DNA of 43,591 nucleotides from Bacteroidales bacterium (lineage in GTDB: Bacteria; Bacteroidota; Bacteroidia; Bacteroidales; JAIOZK01). The translations under genes and the position numbers were made by a program. Position 1 is the stretch's first letter. Every line of letters starts with the position of its first letter. Shown one piece after another: positions 1 through 7,307 of the stretch. The notes under the pieces were generated by a model. The model saw nothing but the letters and a program-made list of their open reading frames with translations, was not told the DNA's origin and searched no databases. The DNA is taken from the NCBI GenBank assembly GCA_021738625.1, contig JAIPBS010000034.1:1-43591 (forward strand). The letters run 5' to 3'.

Positions 1-257
1 AATGGGCACAGGCCGTCGGCATGTTCACCTTCAATAGGAACGTAATCCATTCCCGGCCAAAAGGAAGTTCCGTCATTTTTCCAGGCATAAAGTTTTCCAA
101 CAGTAAATAAAAGCACTTCGATATTGCCGTCTTCATCCAAATCGGCCAGTGAGATGGCGGGATATATATTGCGGGTTCCCTCAATAATATGCCCCGTATA
201 ACCCCAGTTTTGCACTTCGTTTCCGGAATTATCGAGCGCAAAGACACCTTTCCTGGT
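1..257 (-). pseudogene. FG-GAP/VCBS-type repeat protein fragment, 5' end missing
   Basis: The minus strand is open from position 257 to the window edge and reads as an FG-GAP/VCBS-like repeat: a segment beginning GVFALDNSGNEVQNWGYTG, then the Asp-rich calcium-loop signature LADLDEDGNIEVLLF, then LYAWKNDGTSFWPG. Such repeats form blades of secreted beta-propellers in Bacteroidota. The frame is closed by TAA at 260-258 immediately before repeat-like sequence, with no ATG in between; only internal codons such as a GTG could start it. The DNA upstream looks noncoding. I infer a gene that lost its 5' part by deletion or rearrangement, or was frameshifted. The 3' part lies outside the window, so a living gene with an unusual start cannot be excluded. 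Confidence 0.55.
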
Positions 258-736
258 TTAAGAAATTTTTTGAAAGCGTTTTTATTATGGAGTATAAAAA
301 AAGGTGAAACGTTACTGTTTTTTGGAAAGGAATTTTTATTATAAGTAGATCTCTCTCTCTCTGCGGATATGGGGACTTCACAGCAATCATAAAAACAGGT
401 ATTGTGGGATTGGTTGATTTACAGGTTAATTCCGTTTTATGATAAAAGGTAACCCTTTAAGGTAATTTAATTTTAAAAAAGTTATTAACTGTTGGGATAG
501 GATTTAATTTATCCAGCCCCTTTGGGGCTTGCCGGTTAGCAGTATCTAATATGGTTTGTTACCCAGCACTACACGGGTTGGTTGGCAAATTGCGAATTCT
601 CAATTCATCTTTTACGGTCAATCGTGCAATTTTGATCACCTTTATACCCCTATACCTTTATACCTCCGTTCCAGCCTCCCACCGCCAATTAGAAATTGTC
701 AAAATCTTTTTAATCATCATTGGAGTAATACGAACC

Positions 737-768
737 AATCCCGACTTCGCTGGAGCTAGGTCGGGATT
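737..768 (+). terminator. 9-bp-stem hairpin followed by T-run
   Basis: AATCCCGAC (737-745) pairs perfectly with GTCGGGATT (760-768) around a 14-nt loop, and the plus strand continues as TTTTCGAC. It looks like an intrinsic terminator on the plus strand, but no intact plus-strand gene precedes it. It may be a relic or a dispersed palindrome. Confidence 0.4.
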
Positions 769-776
769 TTTCGACT

Positions 777-812
777 TATGGTTCCGCTTCGCCTTCGGCT
801 CGCAGAACCATA
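777..812. repeat. 36-nt imperfect palindrome
   Basis: TATGGTTC at the left arm pairs with GAACCATA at the right arm, and the GC-rich inner arms (CGCTTCGCC... and ...GGCTCGCAG) pair imperfectly. It has the form of the dispersed palindromes common in Bacteroidota spacers and gives no coding signal. Confidence 0.5.
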
Positions 813-817
813 GTCTC

Positions 818-847
818 AAAAAAAAAAGAGGCCCTTGGAGAAGGGCC
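818..847 (-). terminator. intrinsic terminator on the minus strand
   Basis: On the minus strand GGCCCTT (847-841), loop CTCC, AAGGGCC (836-830) and then a run of ten T (827-818) form a textbook Rho-independent terminator. Nothing on the minus strand between it and the plus-strand kinase at 1065 looks like a gene, so it may end a small RNA of roughly 50-150 nt or be left over from a lost gene. Confidence 0.55.
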
Positions 848-988
848 GCTTTCTGAGAAAGTTTGAAAACCAAAATTGTGTCTTTTTTTTTGCGCAATGT
901 ATAATCCAACACAAAACTTTGGCTTCCCGGATTATTCTAATCTAACTTACTAGTGCTGGCAAATTTATAACAGAAATTATGCCAATAA

Positions 989-1026
989 TGTTAATGGAGT
1001 TTAACAAACGTTAAAAATTGTTAAAG
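989..1026 (+). promoter_or_regulatory. TGTTAAA-type repeat array upstream of the RprX-like kinase
   Basis: TGTTAAT (989-995), CGTTAAAA (1009-1016) and TGTTAAAG (1019-1026) lie on the plus strand, the last two exactly 10 bp apart, with an inverted GTTTAACA at 999-1006. The proximal heptamer ends 27 nt before the TAATTTTG box. Direct repeats one helical turn apart are typical of OmpR-family sites. The same arrangement occurs before the copper operon (42926-42954). Binding by the adjacent response regulator is inference. Confidence 0.45.
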
Positions 1027-1052
1027 GTCTGTAAACCATTGAAATGAACCGC

Positions 1053-1060
1053 TAATTTTG
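1053..1060 (+). promoter_or_regulatory. candidate -7 box (TAATTTTG)
   Basis: Exact match to the Bacteroidetes -7 consensus TAnnTTTG. It ends only 4 nt before the GTG start of the kinase gene, so transcription would begin at or beside the start codon. No good TTTG -33 box stands at the usual distance. Confidence 0.4.
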
Positions 1061-1064
1061 TTGT

Positions 1065-2486
1065 GTGAAAAAGCGAAATATCATCCTTGTCATATCAATA
1101 ATAAGCCTGGCATTGTTGGGTTTGATGGCCATACAGGTGCATTGGATCCGCAACGCCATCACCGTTAAAGAGGCTGGTTTTGTGAGGGGGGTGAATGAAG
1201 CTGTGTCTGAGGTCGTTTTTCGCCTTGAGAAAATCGATATGCAAAACATGCTCAGGCAAAGGATCAAAAAAGGATCACCGGCCTATTCTTATATGCGTTC
1301 TTTCGACAGTTTGAACCTACAGTTTTATCAAGAGCTGAGCCAGATCCAGTCGCGCGAGGATTTTGAGCAATTTATAAATAAGACCTTCCTAACCCAGGGC
1401 CTAATACAGGAGTGGCTTGATCCATTTCAGAGAAAGCCTATTGATGAGCGGATTTCATACGGGTATCTTGATTCGGCTTTGAATTCGGAACTTGAAAGAA
1501 GAGGAATAGATACGGAATATGAATTCGGTATCTATAATCCCGCCCGAAATAAAATGATCTATCAGAAAAGCGGGAAATATCCGACTGAATTGCTTGAAAA
1601 GTCATTCGTGTTTACACTTTTCCCCAGTGAAATCCAAAACGACCCGAATTACCTGATGATCTACTTCCCCAGGGAAAAACGTTTTTTGCTCAGCCAGTTG
1701 TGGGGTTTGCTGGGTATTTCCGTCGTTTTGATATTGTTGATCATTTTTGCTTTTACATACAGTATCAACACTATTTTAAGGCAAAAGAAACTTTCGGAGA
1801 TGAAAAACGATTTCATCAACAATATGACCCATGAGTTCAAAACGCCGATCTCTACCATTTCCCTGGCCTGCGAAGCCCTTTCTGATAAGGATATTCAAAA
1901 ATCGGAAGAGGTTTACGACAGCTATATCTCTGTGATCAGGGATGAGAATAAGAGACTGGGTGGTATGGCAGAAAAGGTTTTGCAATCAGCCATTATTGAA
2001 AAAGGCCAGTTGAACCTGAAAAAAGAATGGGTGAATGTGCATGAGATCATCAACAACGTGATCGATAAATTCAAGCTTCAGGTTGAGAAACGCAACGGAA
2101 AGATCGAAACCGACCTGAAGGCTGACGCCAGCACCATTCATGCCGACCGCATGCACCTGACCAATATGGTGTTCAACCTCATCGACAATGCTAACAAATA
2201 CACCCTGGATGAGCCGCACATCAAAATTTCAACAATCAACATCGACTCCGGGATTTCCATTGCCGTGAAAGACAACGGTATAGGAATCAGCAAATCGGAT
2301 CAGAAAAGGATTTTTGAAAAATTATACAGGATCCCGACCGGAAATATTCATAACTTTAAGGGTTTCGGGCTTGGCCTGAATTATGTGAAAGCCATAGTTG
2401 ACAAACACGGTGGCAAGATCGAACTGGACAGTGAACCCAGGAAAGGTTCGGAGTTCTTTATTTATCTGCCCCTCGAACAATATTAA
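1065..2486 (+). CDS. rprX: RprX-like sensor histidine kinase
   Basis: Inner-membrane sensor kinase of 473 residues that would autophosphorylate a histidine and pass phosphate to the regulator encoded next. Membrane segments lie at about 6-27 and 212-233, with a roughly 185-residue periplasmic sensor region between that matches no named sensor fold I recognise. The HisKA motif NNMTHEFKTP has its phospho-acceptor at His256. The ATPase domain follows with N-box NLIDNANKYT (371-380), G1 DNGIGIS (403-409) and G2 GFGLGLNYV (433-441). GTG is the only start that keeps the first membrane helix, because TAA lies in frame at 1053. The gap to the regulator is 5 bp, so they are co-transcribed. The name rests on the strong likeness of its partner to Bacteroides RprY. 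Confidence 0.85.
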   Translation: MKKRNIILVISIISLALLGLMAIQVHWIRNAITVKEAGFVRGVNEAVSEVVFRLEKIDMQNMLRQRIKKGSPAYSYMRSFDSLNLQFYQELSQIQSREDFEQFINKTFLTQGLIQEWLDPFQRKPIDERISYGYLDSALNSELERRGIDTEYEFGIYNPARNKMIYQKSGKYPTELLEKSFVFTLFPSEIQNDPNYLMIYFPREKRFLLSQLWGLLGISVVLILLIIFAFTYSINTILRQKKLSEMKNDFINNMTHEFKTPISTISLACEALSDKDIQKSEEVYDSYISVIRDENKRLGGMAEKVLQSAIIEKGQLNLKKEWVNVHEIINNVIDKFKLQVEKRNGKIETDLKADASTIHADRMHLTNMVFNLIDNANKYTLDEPHIKISTINIDSGISIAVKDNGIGISKSDQKRIFEKLYRIPTGNIHNFKGFGLGLNYVKAIVDKHGGKIELDSEPRKGSEFFIYLPLEQY

Positions 2487-2491
2487 GTTTT

Positions 2492-3196
2492 ATGACCGAA
2501 ATCAAAACCATAAAAGTGTTGCTTGCCGAGGATGACAAAAACCTGGGCACTATTTTGAAGGCATATCTTGAAGCCAAGGGTTTCCCGACGGTTCTCACGG
2601 CCGACGGACAACAGGCGCTGGAAGCATTTGAAAATGAACAGTTCGATTTTTGTATTGTTGATGTGATGATGCCGGTGAAAGACGGTTTCAGCCTGGCAAA
2701 GGACATACGCAAGGAAGACAAAGAAGTACCGATATTGTTTCTTACGGCCAAGTCGATGCAGGAAGACAAACTCAAAGGATTCGAGCTGGGTGCGGATGAC
2801 TACATCACCAAACCTTTTAGCATGGAAGAACTACTGGTGAGAATGAAAGCCATTTTGAGAAGGATTGGCGAGCAGGAAAAGAAATCCAAAGAAAAAAATA
2901 AGTTCGAAATCGGCAAATATGAATTCGATTATAACCGGCAGGTTCTGATAAAAGGAAAAGCCAGTCAGAGGCTCACCTCAAAGGAGTCGGAATTACTTCG
3001 GCTGCTTTGCCAGAAGCAAAATGAAGTGCTCGATAGGAGCGAGGCTCTACAAAAGATCTGGCACGACGATAGCTATTTCAACGCCAGGAGCATGGATGTT
3101 TATATTACCAAATTAAGGAAATTTCTAAAAGAAGACCCGGACGTTGAACTGATGAACGTGCATGGTATCGGATTTAAGCTGATGGTGAATGAATGA
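2492..3196 (+). CDS. rprY: RprY-like OmpR-family response regulator
   Basis: DNA-binding response regulator of 234 residues. The receiver domain (about 7-122) has the acidic pocket Asp14/Asp15, phospho-acceptor Asp57 in FCIVDVMMPVKDG, Thr85 and Lys107 in YITKPFS. A winged-helix OmpR/PhoB DNA-binding domain fills about 135-232 and ends in the conserved NARSMDVYITKLRK helix and HGIGFKL wing. The wording of these blocks is very close to Bacteroides/Porphyromonas RprY as I remember it. It is fed by the kinase 5 bp upstream. The phased repeats before the operon (989-1026) suggest autoregulation, which is inference. Targets are unknown, although the copper operon promoter has a similar array. Confidence 0.88.
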   Translation: MTEIKTIKVLLAEDDKNLGTILKAYLEAKGFPTVLTADGQQALEAFENEQFDFCIVDVMMPVKDGFSLAKDIRKEDKEVPILFLTAKSMQEDKLKGFELGADDYITKPFSMEELLVRMKAILRRIGEQEKKSKEKNKFEIGKYEFDYNRQVLIKGKASQRLTSKESELLRLLCQKQNEVLDRSEALQKIWHDDSYFNARSMDVYITKLRKFLKEDPDVELMNVHGIGFKLMVNE

Positions 3197-3327
3197 TCCA
3201 GCGTTTGACCACCTTATGCCGGTAGATCGTGAAAACCCTTCCTGTTTGATTCGTAAAATATAAATTCAGCTGCTAAGATCCCTGGAGCTAATTTACAGGT
3301 TTTTTGAATTAACTTGCTTTAGTGAGT

Positions 3328-4545
3328 TTAAAAAGGACTCACATCCAGTTTGCTGATAAAACCCAGTTCATGCTCATTGTTTTTTATGATTTTCCAAAAG
3401 TGGGAGGAGCCCGGACCCTTGTCGAAATTGCTAAGCACAACAATGGTTTTTTGGTTTTTCATATCGCGGATAAAAAATGAGCGGAAGCCTTTCCACCAGC
3501 CATAATGATAAACGCAGCTATCCATATCCGATTTGATGCGCCAGCCAAAGCCGTAATCATCACCGTATTTCTTGTCGTCGGCGCTTCCTTTTTTAAAAGC
3601 TTCGGTAAGTGTTTCTTTTGATACGAGCAATTGGTCATAAAGGGCCTGATCGAATTTGTACATATCAGCGACCGATGAGAAAACGCCCTTATCGCCCATC
3701 ACAGCGTTAAGGTAACTGTTCCTAACCCTGATTTTTCGCCATCCGCGAAAATGGTAACCCGTGGCACCTGCTTCAAGATAAAACGAAACCGCGCTATCTT
3801 CATCCATATTATAAACGAAGGAATCATTCATTTGGAGCGGCCTGAAAATATGCATCTTTACAAAGCGATCAAAAGGCATGCCCGATATTTTTTCAACCAA
3901 ACAGGCGAGCAATGCATAATTGGTGTTGCAATAATGAAATTTCTGATCGGGCTTGTAGTAAGGCTTGGGTTTATGTTTGATGAAAAGCCGAAGCATATCC
4001 CTGTTGCTCATTCCTATGCTTTTATCCTGCCAATTGGCATGTGCAAGGGACATATATCGGCTGAGCCCCGACCTGTGATTCAACAAGTTTCTTAGGGTGA
4101 TACCCGGATAAGGAAAGTCGGGAAAAAATTTCGTAATGGTATCCTCAAAGCTGAGTTGGTTTCTTTCTTTCAGGATCATAACGGACATGGCGGTGAACAT
4201 TTTAGAAACCGAAGCCAGCTCGAAAGGAGTGTGAATGCTTAGTGGGCTGTTGTTGCTAACATTGGCCCGGCCGAAAGCTTTTTGGTAAACCAACCTTCCT
4301 TTTTCAGCATACATCACAGCCCCGTTAAATCCATTGCGTTTATGCAAATTTTCAAATGTTTCATTAAGTTGATCGGCTTTGGCTCTGATGATATCCTCAT
4401 CAAGGCTGTGTATAAATTTATCAGGGATTTGATAATTAGATTCAGGGATATGGGATAATCCGATACCGGGTGCCTTTGATCTTGTGGACATGGTCAACAG
4501 CAAGACCACAGGTAGGGCCACCAAAAGGGGCAATATGCTTTTCAA
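3328..4545 (-). CDS. serine beta-lactamase-fold hydrolase (class C / PBP4-like family)
   Basis: Exported 405-residue protein of the beta-lactamase (PF00144) superfamily. A hydrophobic signal segment covers residues 2-20. The three active-site motifs are present: S112-V-S-K115, Y205-C-N207 and H347-Y-G349 (the KTG equivalent). The block NLLNHRSGLSRY is typical of the family. Members act as D-Ala-D-Ala peptidases, esterases or beta-lactamases, and the sequence does not tell which. HYG in place of KTG fits peptidase/esterase-like members better than a true AmpC. It is a single gene, convergent with the regulator before it and on the same strand as nhaA, 100 bp downstream of it. Confidence 0.85.
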   Translation of the reverse strand: MKSILPLLVALPVVLLLTMSTRSKAPGIGLSHIPESNYQIPDKFIHSLDEDIIRAKADQLNETFENLHKRNGFNGAVMYAEKGRLVYQKAFGRANVSNNSPLSIHTPFELASVSKMFTAMSVMILKERNQLSFEDTITKFFPDFPYPGITLRNLLNHRSGLSRYMSLAHANWQDKSIGMSNRDMLRLFIKHKPKPYYKPDQKFHYCNTNYALLACLVEKISGMPFDRFVKMHIFRPLQMNDSFVYNMDEDSAVSFYLEAGATGYHFRGWRKIRVRNSYLNAVMGDKGVFSSVADMYKFDQALYDQLLVSKETLTEAFKKGSADDKKYGDDYGFGWRIKSDMDSCVYHYGWWKGFRSFFIRDMKNQKTIVVLSNFDKGPGSSHFWKIIKNNEHELGFISKLDVSPF

Positions 4546-4645
4546 TATCTTAATAGGCGCTTAATTTTTTCCACAAAAATAAGAATGATTTAACAGCTTG
4601 CTTCATTCAACCCATTTAAATAATCAACAATGTCAGGTTGATAGA

Positions 4646-6013
4646 TCAGGCATTGGATTCTTCTTTTCTGATTTTTCTTTTCGTGCTGTAATTCAGCAAT
4701 AAAAATCCGGCAATTCCGGCAATTACCGAAGCAACCAAGATGGCAAGCTTAGCCGTGGAAGAAAGAACCTCAATTTGAAAGGCCAGGCCGTTTATGAACA
4801 AAGACATGGTAAAACCGATCCCCGCCAGAAAACCCAGACCGATGAATTGACCCCAGTTGGTAAAAGCAGGCAATGAGGCGATTTTAAGTTTTAGCAATAA
4901 ATAGGAAAACAACAAGATGCCAAGTGGCTTACCTATTACCAGTCCGAACAATATTCCCAGGAATACATTCAGGTCGATGGTTTCGAACAGTTCGGCATTG
5001 ATAATCATACCCGCATTGGAAAAGGCAAAAATCGGCATAATGATAAACAATACCCAGAAATGCAGATCATGCAAAAGCCGTTGCAGGGGAGATTCCACTT
5101 CATGGCAGGCAAGTTCGATGGCTTGCACGCTTTCCTGTTGTTCCTGGTTGGTGAGCAGGCTGACTCCATTGCCGCAGGCCCGCTGAAAGCGGGTGATATA
5201 ATGTTTGATTTTACGAATGAAATTGCCCCGGTCAATCCTTGTGTGGGCCGGAATGGTCATGGCAAGCAAAACACCGGCAACAGTGGTATGCACACCTGAT
5301 TTTAAAAACAGAAACCACAAAACAATTCCCAAAACGATATAAAAAGCCGGATGCCTGATCTTGAGTCGGTTGAATAAAAACAGCACCGCCAGGATTATCA
5401 ATGCGATCAGGATGTAACTGAGCTTTAAATTGGCAGTATAGAAAAGTGCAATCACAAGCACCGCTCCGAGGTCATCCACAATGGCCAGGGCGGTGAGGAA
5501 TATTTTCAGTGAAAGTGGGATCTTTTTGCCCACCAGTGCCAGCACGCCAAGAGCAAAGGCAATGTCGGTGGCCATCGGGATTCCCCATCCCGATTCGCCG
5601 GGTTCTCCTAAATTGAAGATGATATAAACAAGCGCAGGAATAGCCATTCCGCCAATGGCTGCACCTATCGGCAGGGCCGCTTCCTTTAGTGTAGAAAGTT
5701 CCCCGACGCGTATCTCCCTTTTGATCTCCAGGCCGACAAAGAAAAAGAATATGGCCATCAGGCCGTCGTTGATCCAAAGGATAAGGGGTTTGTTCAACTC
5801 AAAATTGCCCACACCTATCCTGATCTTAATATTCCAGAAATCAAAATACTGGGATGAAAGCGTTGAGTTTGCCAAGATCATTGCTATGATGGTAAACAGC
5901 AGCAACAATATACCCGAAGATGATTCAGACCGGAAAAACTTTTCGAAAGGTTCCGCCACCTTTTTTCCAAGATTGGAATCACCCGGGTTTAAAGTTTCGA
6001 TTATTTTACTCAT
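4646..6013 (-). CDS. nhaA: Na+/H+ antiporter NhaA
   Basis: Inner-membrane antiporter of 455 residues that exchanges cytoplasmic Na+ for protons in pH and salt homeostasis. The ion-binding aspartates are seen as Asp180-Asp181 in TALAIVDDLGAVLVIALFYT (E. coli Asp163/164), and Asp150 in GIPMATDIAFALG matches E. coli Asp133. The early block NDGLMAIFFFFVGLEIKRE is diagnostic, and about twelve hydrophobic segments are visible. The central loop (about 265-300, acidic and Gln-rich) is longer than in E. coli NhaA, which explains the extra length. It has its own upstream spacer, and no partner gene is evident. Confidence 0.95.
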   Translation of the reverse strand: MSKIIETLNPGDSNLGKKVAEPFEKFFRSESSSGILLLLFTIIAMILANSTLSSQYFDFWNIKIRIGVGNFELNKPLILWINDGLMAIFFFFVGLEIKREIRVGELSTLKEAALPIGAAIGGMAIPALVYIIFNLGEPGESGWGIPMATDIAFALGVLALVGKKIPLSLKIFLTALAIVDDLGAVLVIALFYTANLKLSYILIALIILAVLFLFNRLKIRHPAFYIVLGIVLWFLFLKSGVHTTVAGVLLAMTIPAHTRIDRGNFIRKIKHYITRFQRACGNGVSLLTNQEQQESVQAIELACHEVESPLQRLLHDLHFWVLFIIMPIFAFSNAGMIINAELFETIDLNVFLGILFGLVIGKPLGILLFSYLLLKLKIASLPAFTNWGQFIGLGFLAGIGFTMSLFINGLAFQIEVLSSTAKLAILVASVIAGIAGFLLLNYSTKRKIRKEESNA

Positions 6014-6254
6014 GCTAAGCCTAAATTAAAGAAACATCTGACTGAATCAAATTGATCATATTATTTGATAGGGATAAAATTACAAAAGAAATTGCTGATA
6101 CCCGAATACGTAAAATCGCCTTCAAAATTTTATGGAATTCTGTATTTTTACGGAATATTTGCCAATGGATGAAAATATTCAATACAGTGATTTTCTTTAC
6201 CTTGGTTAAAATGGTATAATAATTGAATTGCTTTCTTGCTTTTAAAACAAAACC

Positions 6255-6542
6255 ATGGCCTGGATACTTATCGGCATATTATATATCGGAGCCTCATTGA
6301 TCCTTTACTTTGAAGGTCGTAACAGAAGGATTGGTGGTGTTACCTTGTTGATCATCGGATTCTTTCTTACTCCCCTGATCGGGTTCATTATATTAAACCT
6401 TTCAAAAAAACGCATTAATTTCCACCATTTTGTAAAACTGAAAACCGATAAGCTGACAGACGAATCCGTGATCAAGACCATGCACTCAAATGGTAGTGAT
6501 CAGTGGGTTGAGATAAAGGCCTCAGAGCTTAATATTGGTTAG
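6255..6542 (+). CDS. small two-helix membrane protein, unknown
   Basis: A 95-residue protein I do not recognise. Two hydrophobic segments (about 2-18 and 27-49), separated by a short basic loop (EGRNRRIGG), should anchor it in the inner membrane. The C-terminal half is hydrophilic and probably cytosolic. ATG is preceded by A-rich sequence. It stands alone between the divergent nhaA and the convergent alkylation-repair gene, 40 bp from that gene's end. Confidence 0.6.
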   Translation: MAWILIGILYIGASLILYFEGRNRRIGGVTLLIIGFFLTPLIGFIILNLSKKRINFHHFVKLKTDKLTDESVIKTMHSNGSDQWVEIKASELNIG

Positions 6543-6581
6543 GATTCGCAGATTTTTCTTCAGGGTTTCAATATATGCCTT

Positions 6582-7277
6582 TCAAATCATTTGTTTTCTG
6601 TTCAGCCATTTAAGCGCTTCTTTTTTGCTGAAATTTGAGATCGTTGCGGTTTTTACATATCCGACAACCAATTGAGATTCGCTTTTTGAATATTCACGTA
6701 GTACCCAGCCAATGGCCTTTCTGATAAAGAATTCTTTTGAGTCGCTCAATTGGCCTATGTACTTTTTCATCAATTTGAAATCTGTATCCTGCTTGTATTT
6801 AAGTTGAAACAGCAGGGCGCTTCTCTGCAGCCATATGTTGCCCGATTCCATCCAGTTTTCTGTAACCGGTTTGATCAGCTCCGGATATTGTTTAAAAAAA
6901 ACGCCAACCGGCCTGGCTGCGATAAAATCCACAGTATCCCACCAGGATTTGTTGGTGATCATAAACTCCAGCAGGTCAAGTAGCTGATCATCGGTTTTTT
7001 TCAGGAATTTTTCTACCACCTCCATGGCAAAATGTTGCAATTCACGTTGAGGTTGATCCCAAAGATAGTAAACCACCTCACTCAGGTCTCCGGTTTTGGG
7101 TAGTCCGTATTCCCAGAGAAAAGATTTGCAAATATTCCGCCGCTCGTTGGCTCTGATACCGAAGAACTCGAATTGATCTTTGAGGTATCTTTTCATTTTC
7201 AAGGCTTCTTCAGGATTTCCGTGTGCTTTAAGCTCTGAAAGCAATGGTTTAATATAGGCTTCAACCTGATCGATCAT
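6582..7277 (-). CDS. AlkD-like DNA alkylation repair glycosylase (HEAT-like)
   Basis: DNA glycosylase of the AlkC/AlkD family, 231 residues, made of HEAT-like helical repeats that excise N3- and N7-alkylpurines without base flipping. The catalytic surface motif is seen as S111-W-W-D-T-V-D117, followed by LQRSALL with Arg152. These match the Trp/Asp/Arg triad of Bacillus cereus AlkD (W109, D113, R148). The blocks RRNICKSFLWEYG and FIRKAIGWVLREYSK are also typical of the family. The length is normal. The gene starts 30 bp downstream of the M1 peptidase stop codon region and may be co-transcribed, although the functions are unrelated. Confidence 0.85.
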   Translation of the reverse strand: MIDQVEAYIKPLLSELKAHGNPEEALKMKRYLKDQFEFFGIRANERRNICKSFLWEYGLPKTGDLSEVVYYLWDQPQRELQHFAMEVVEKFLKKTDDQLLDLLEFMITNKSWWDTVDFIAARPVGVFFKQYPELIKPVTENWMESGNIWLQRSALLFQLKYKQDTDFKLMKKYIGQLSDSKEFFIRKAIGWVLREYSKSESQLVVGYVKTATISNFSKKEALKWLNRKQMI

Positions 7278-7307
7278 AATGTGCTTTGATTTGATTTCTT
7301 CAGATGT

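Larger units (their letters stand above)
258..988. other. noncoding spacer with several hairpins
   Basis: No convincing gene. The spacer holds a short CT-dinucleotide tract near 350-361, a small AGCCCC/GGGGCT hairpin at 515-529, and three larger inverted repeats listed separately (737-768, 777-812, 818-847). The short open frames here have no family resemblance and consist mostly of the inverted repeats. Confidence 0.6.

Noticed and set aside
551..912. Open frames on both strands in the first spacer (up to 101 codons)
   Set aside because: They run through inverted repeats and homopolymers, show no family likeness, and overlap each other on opposite strands.
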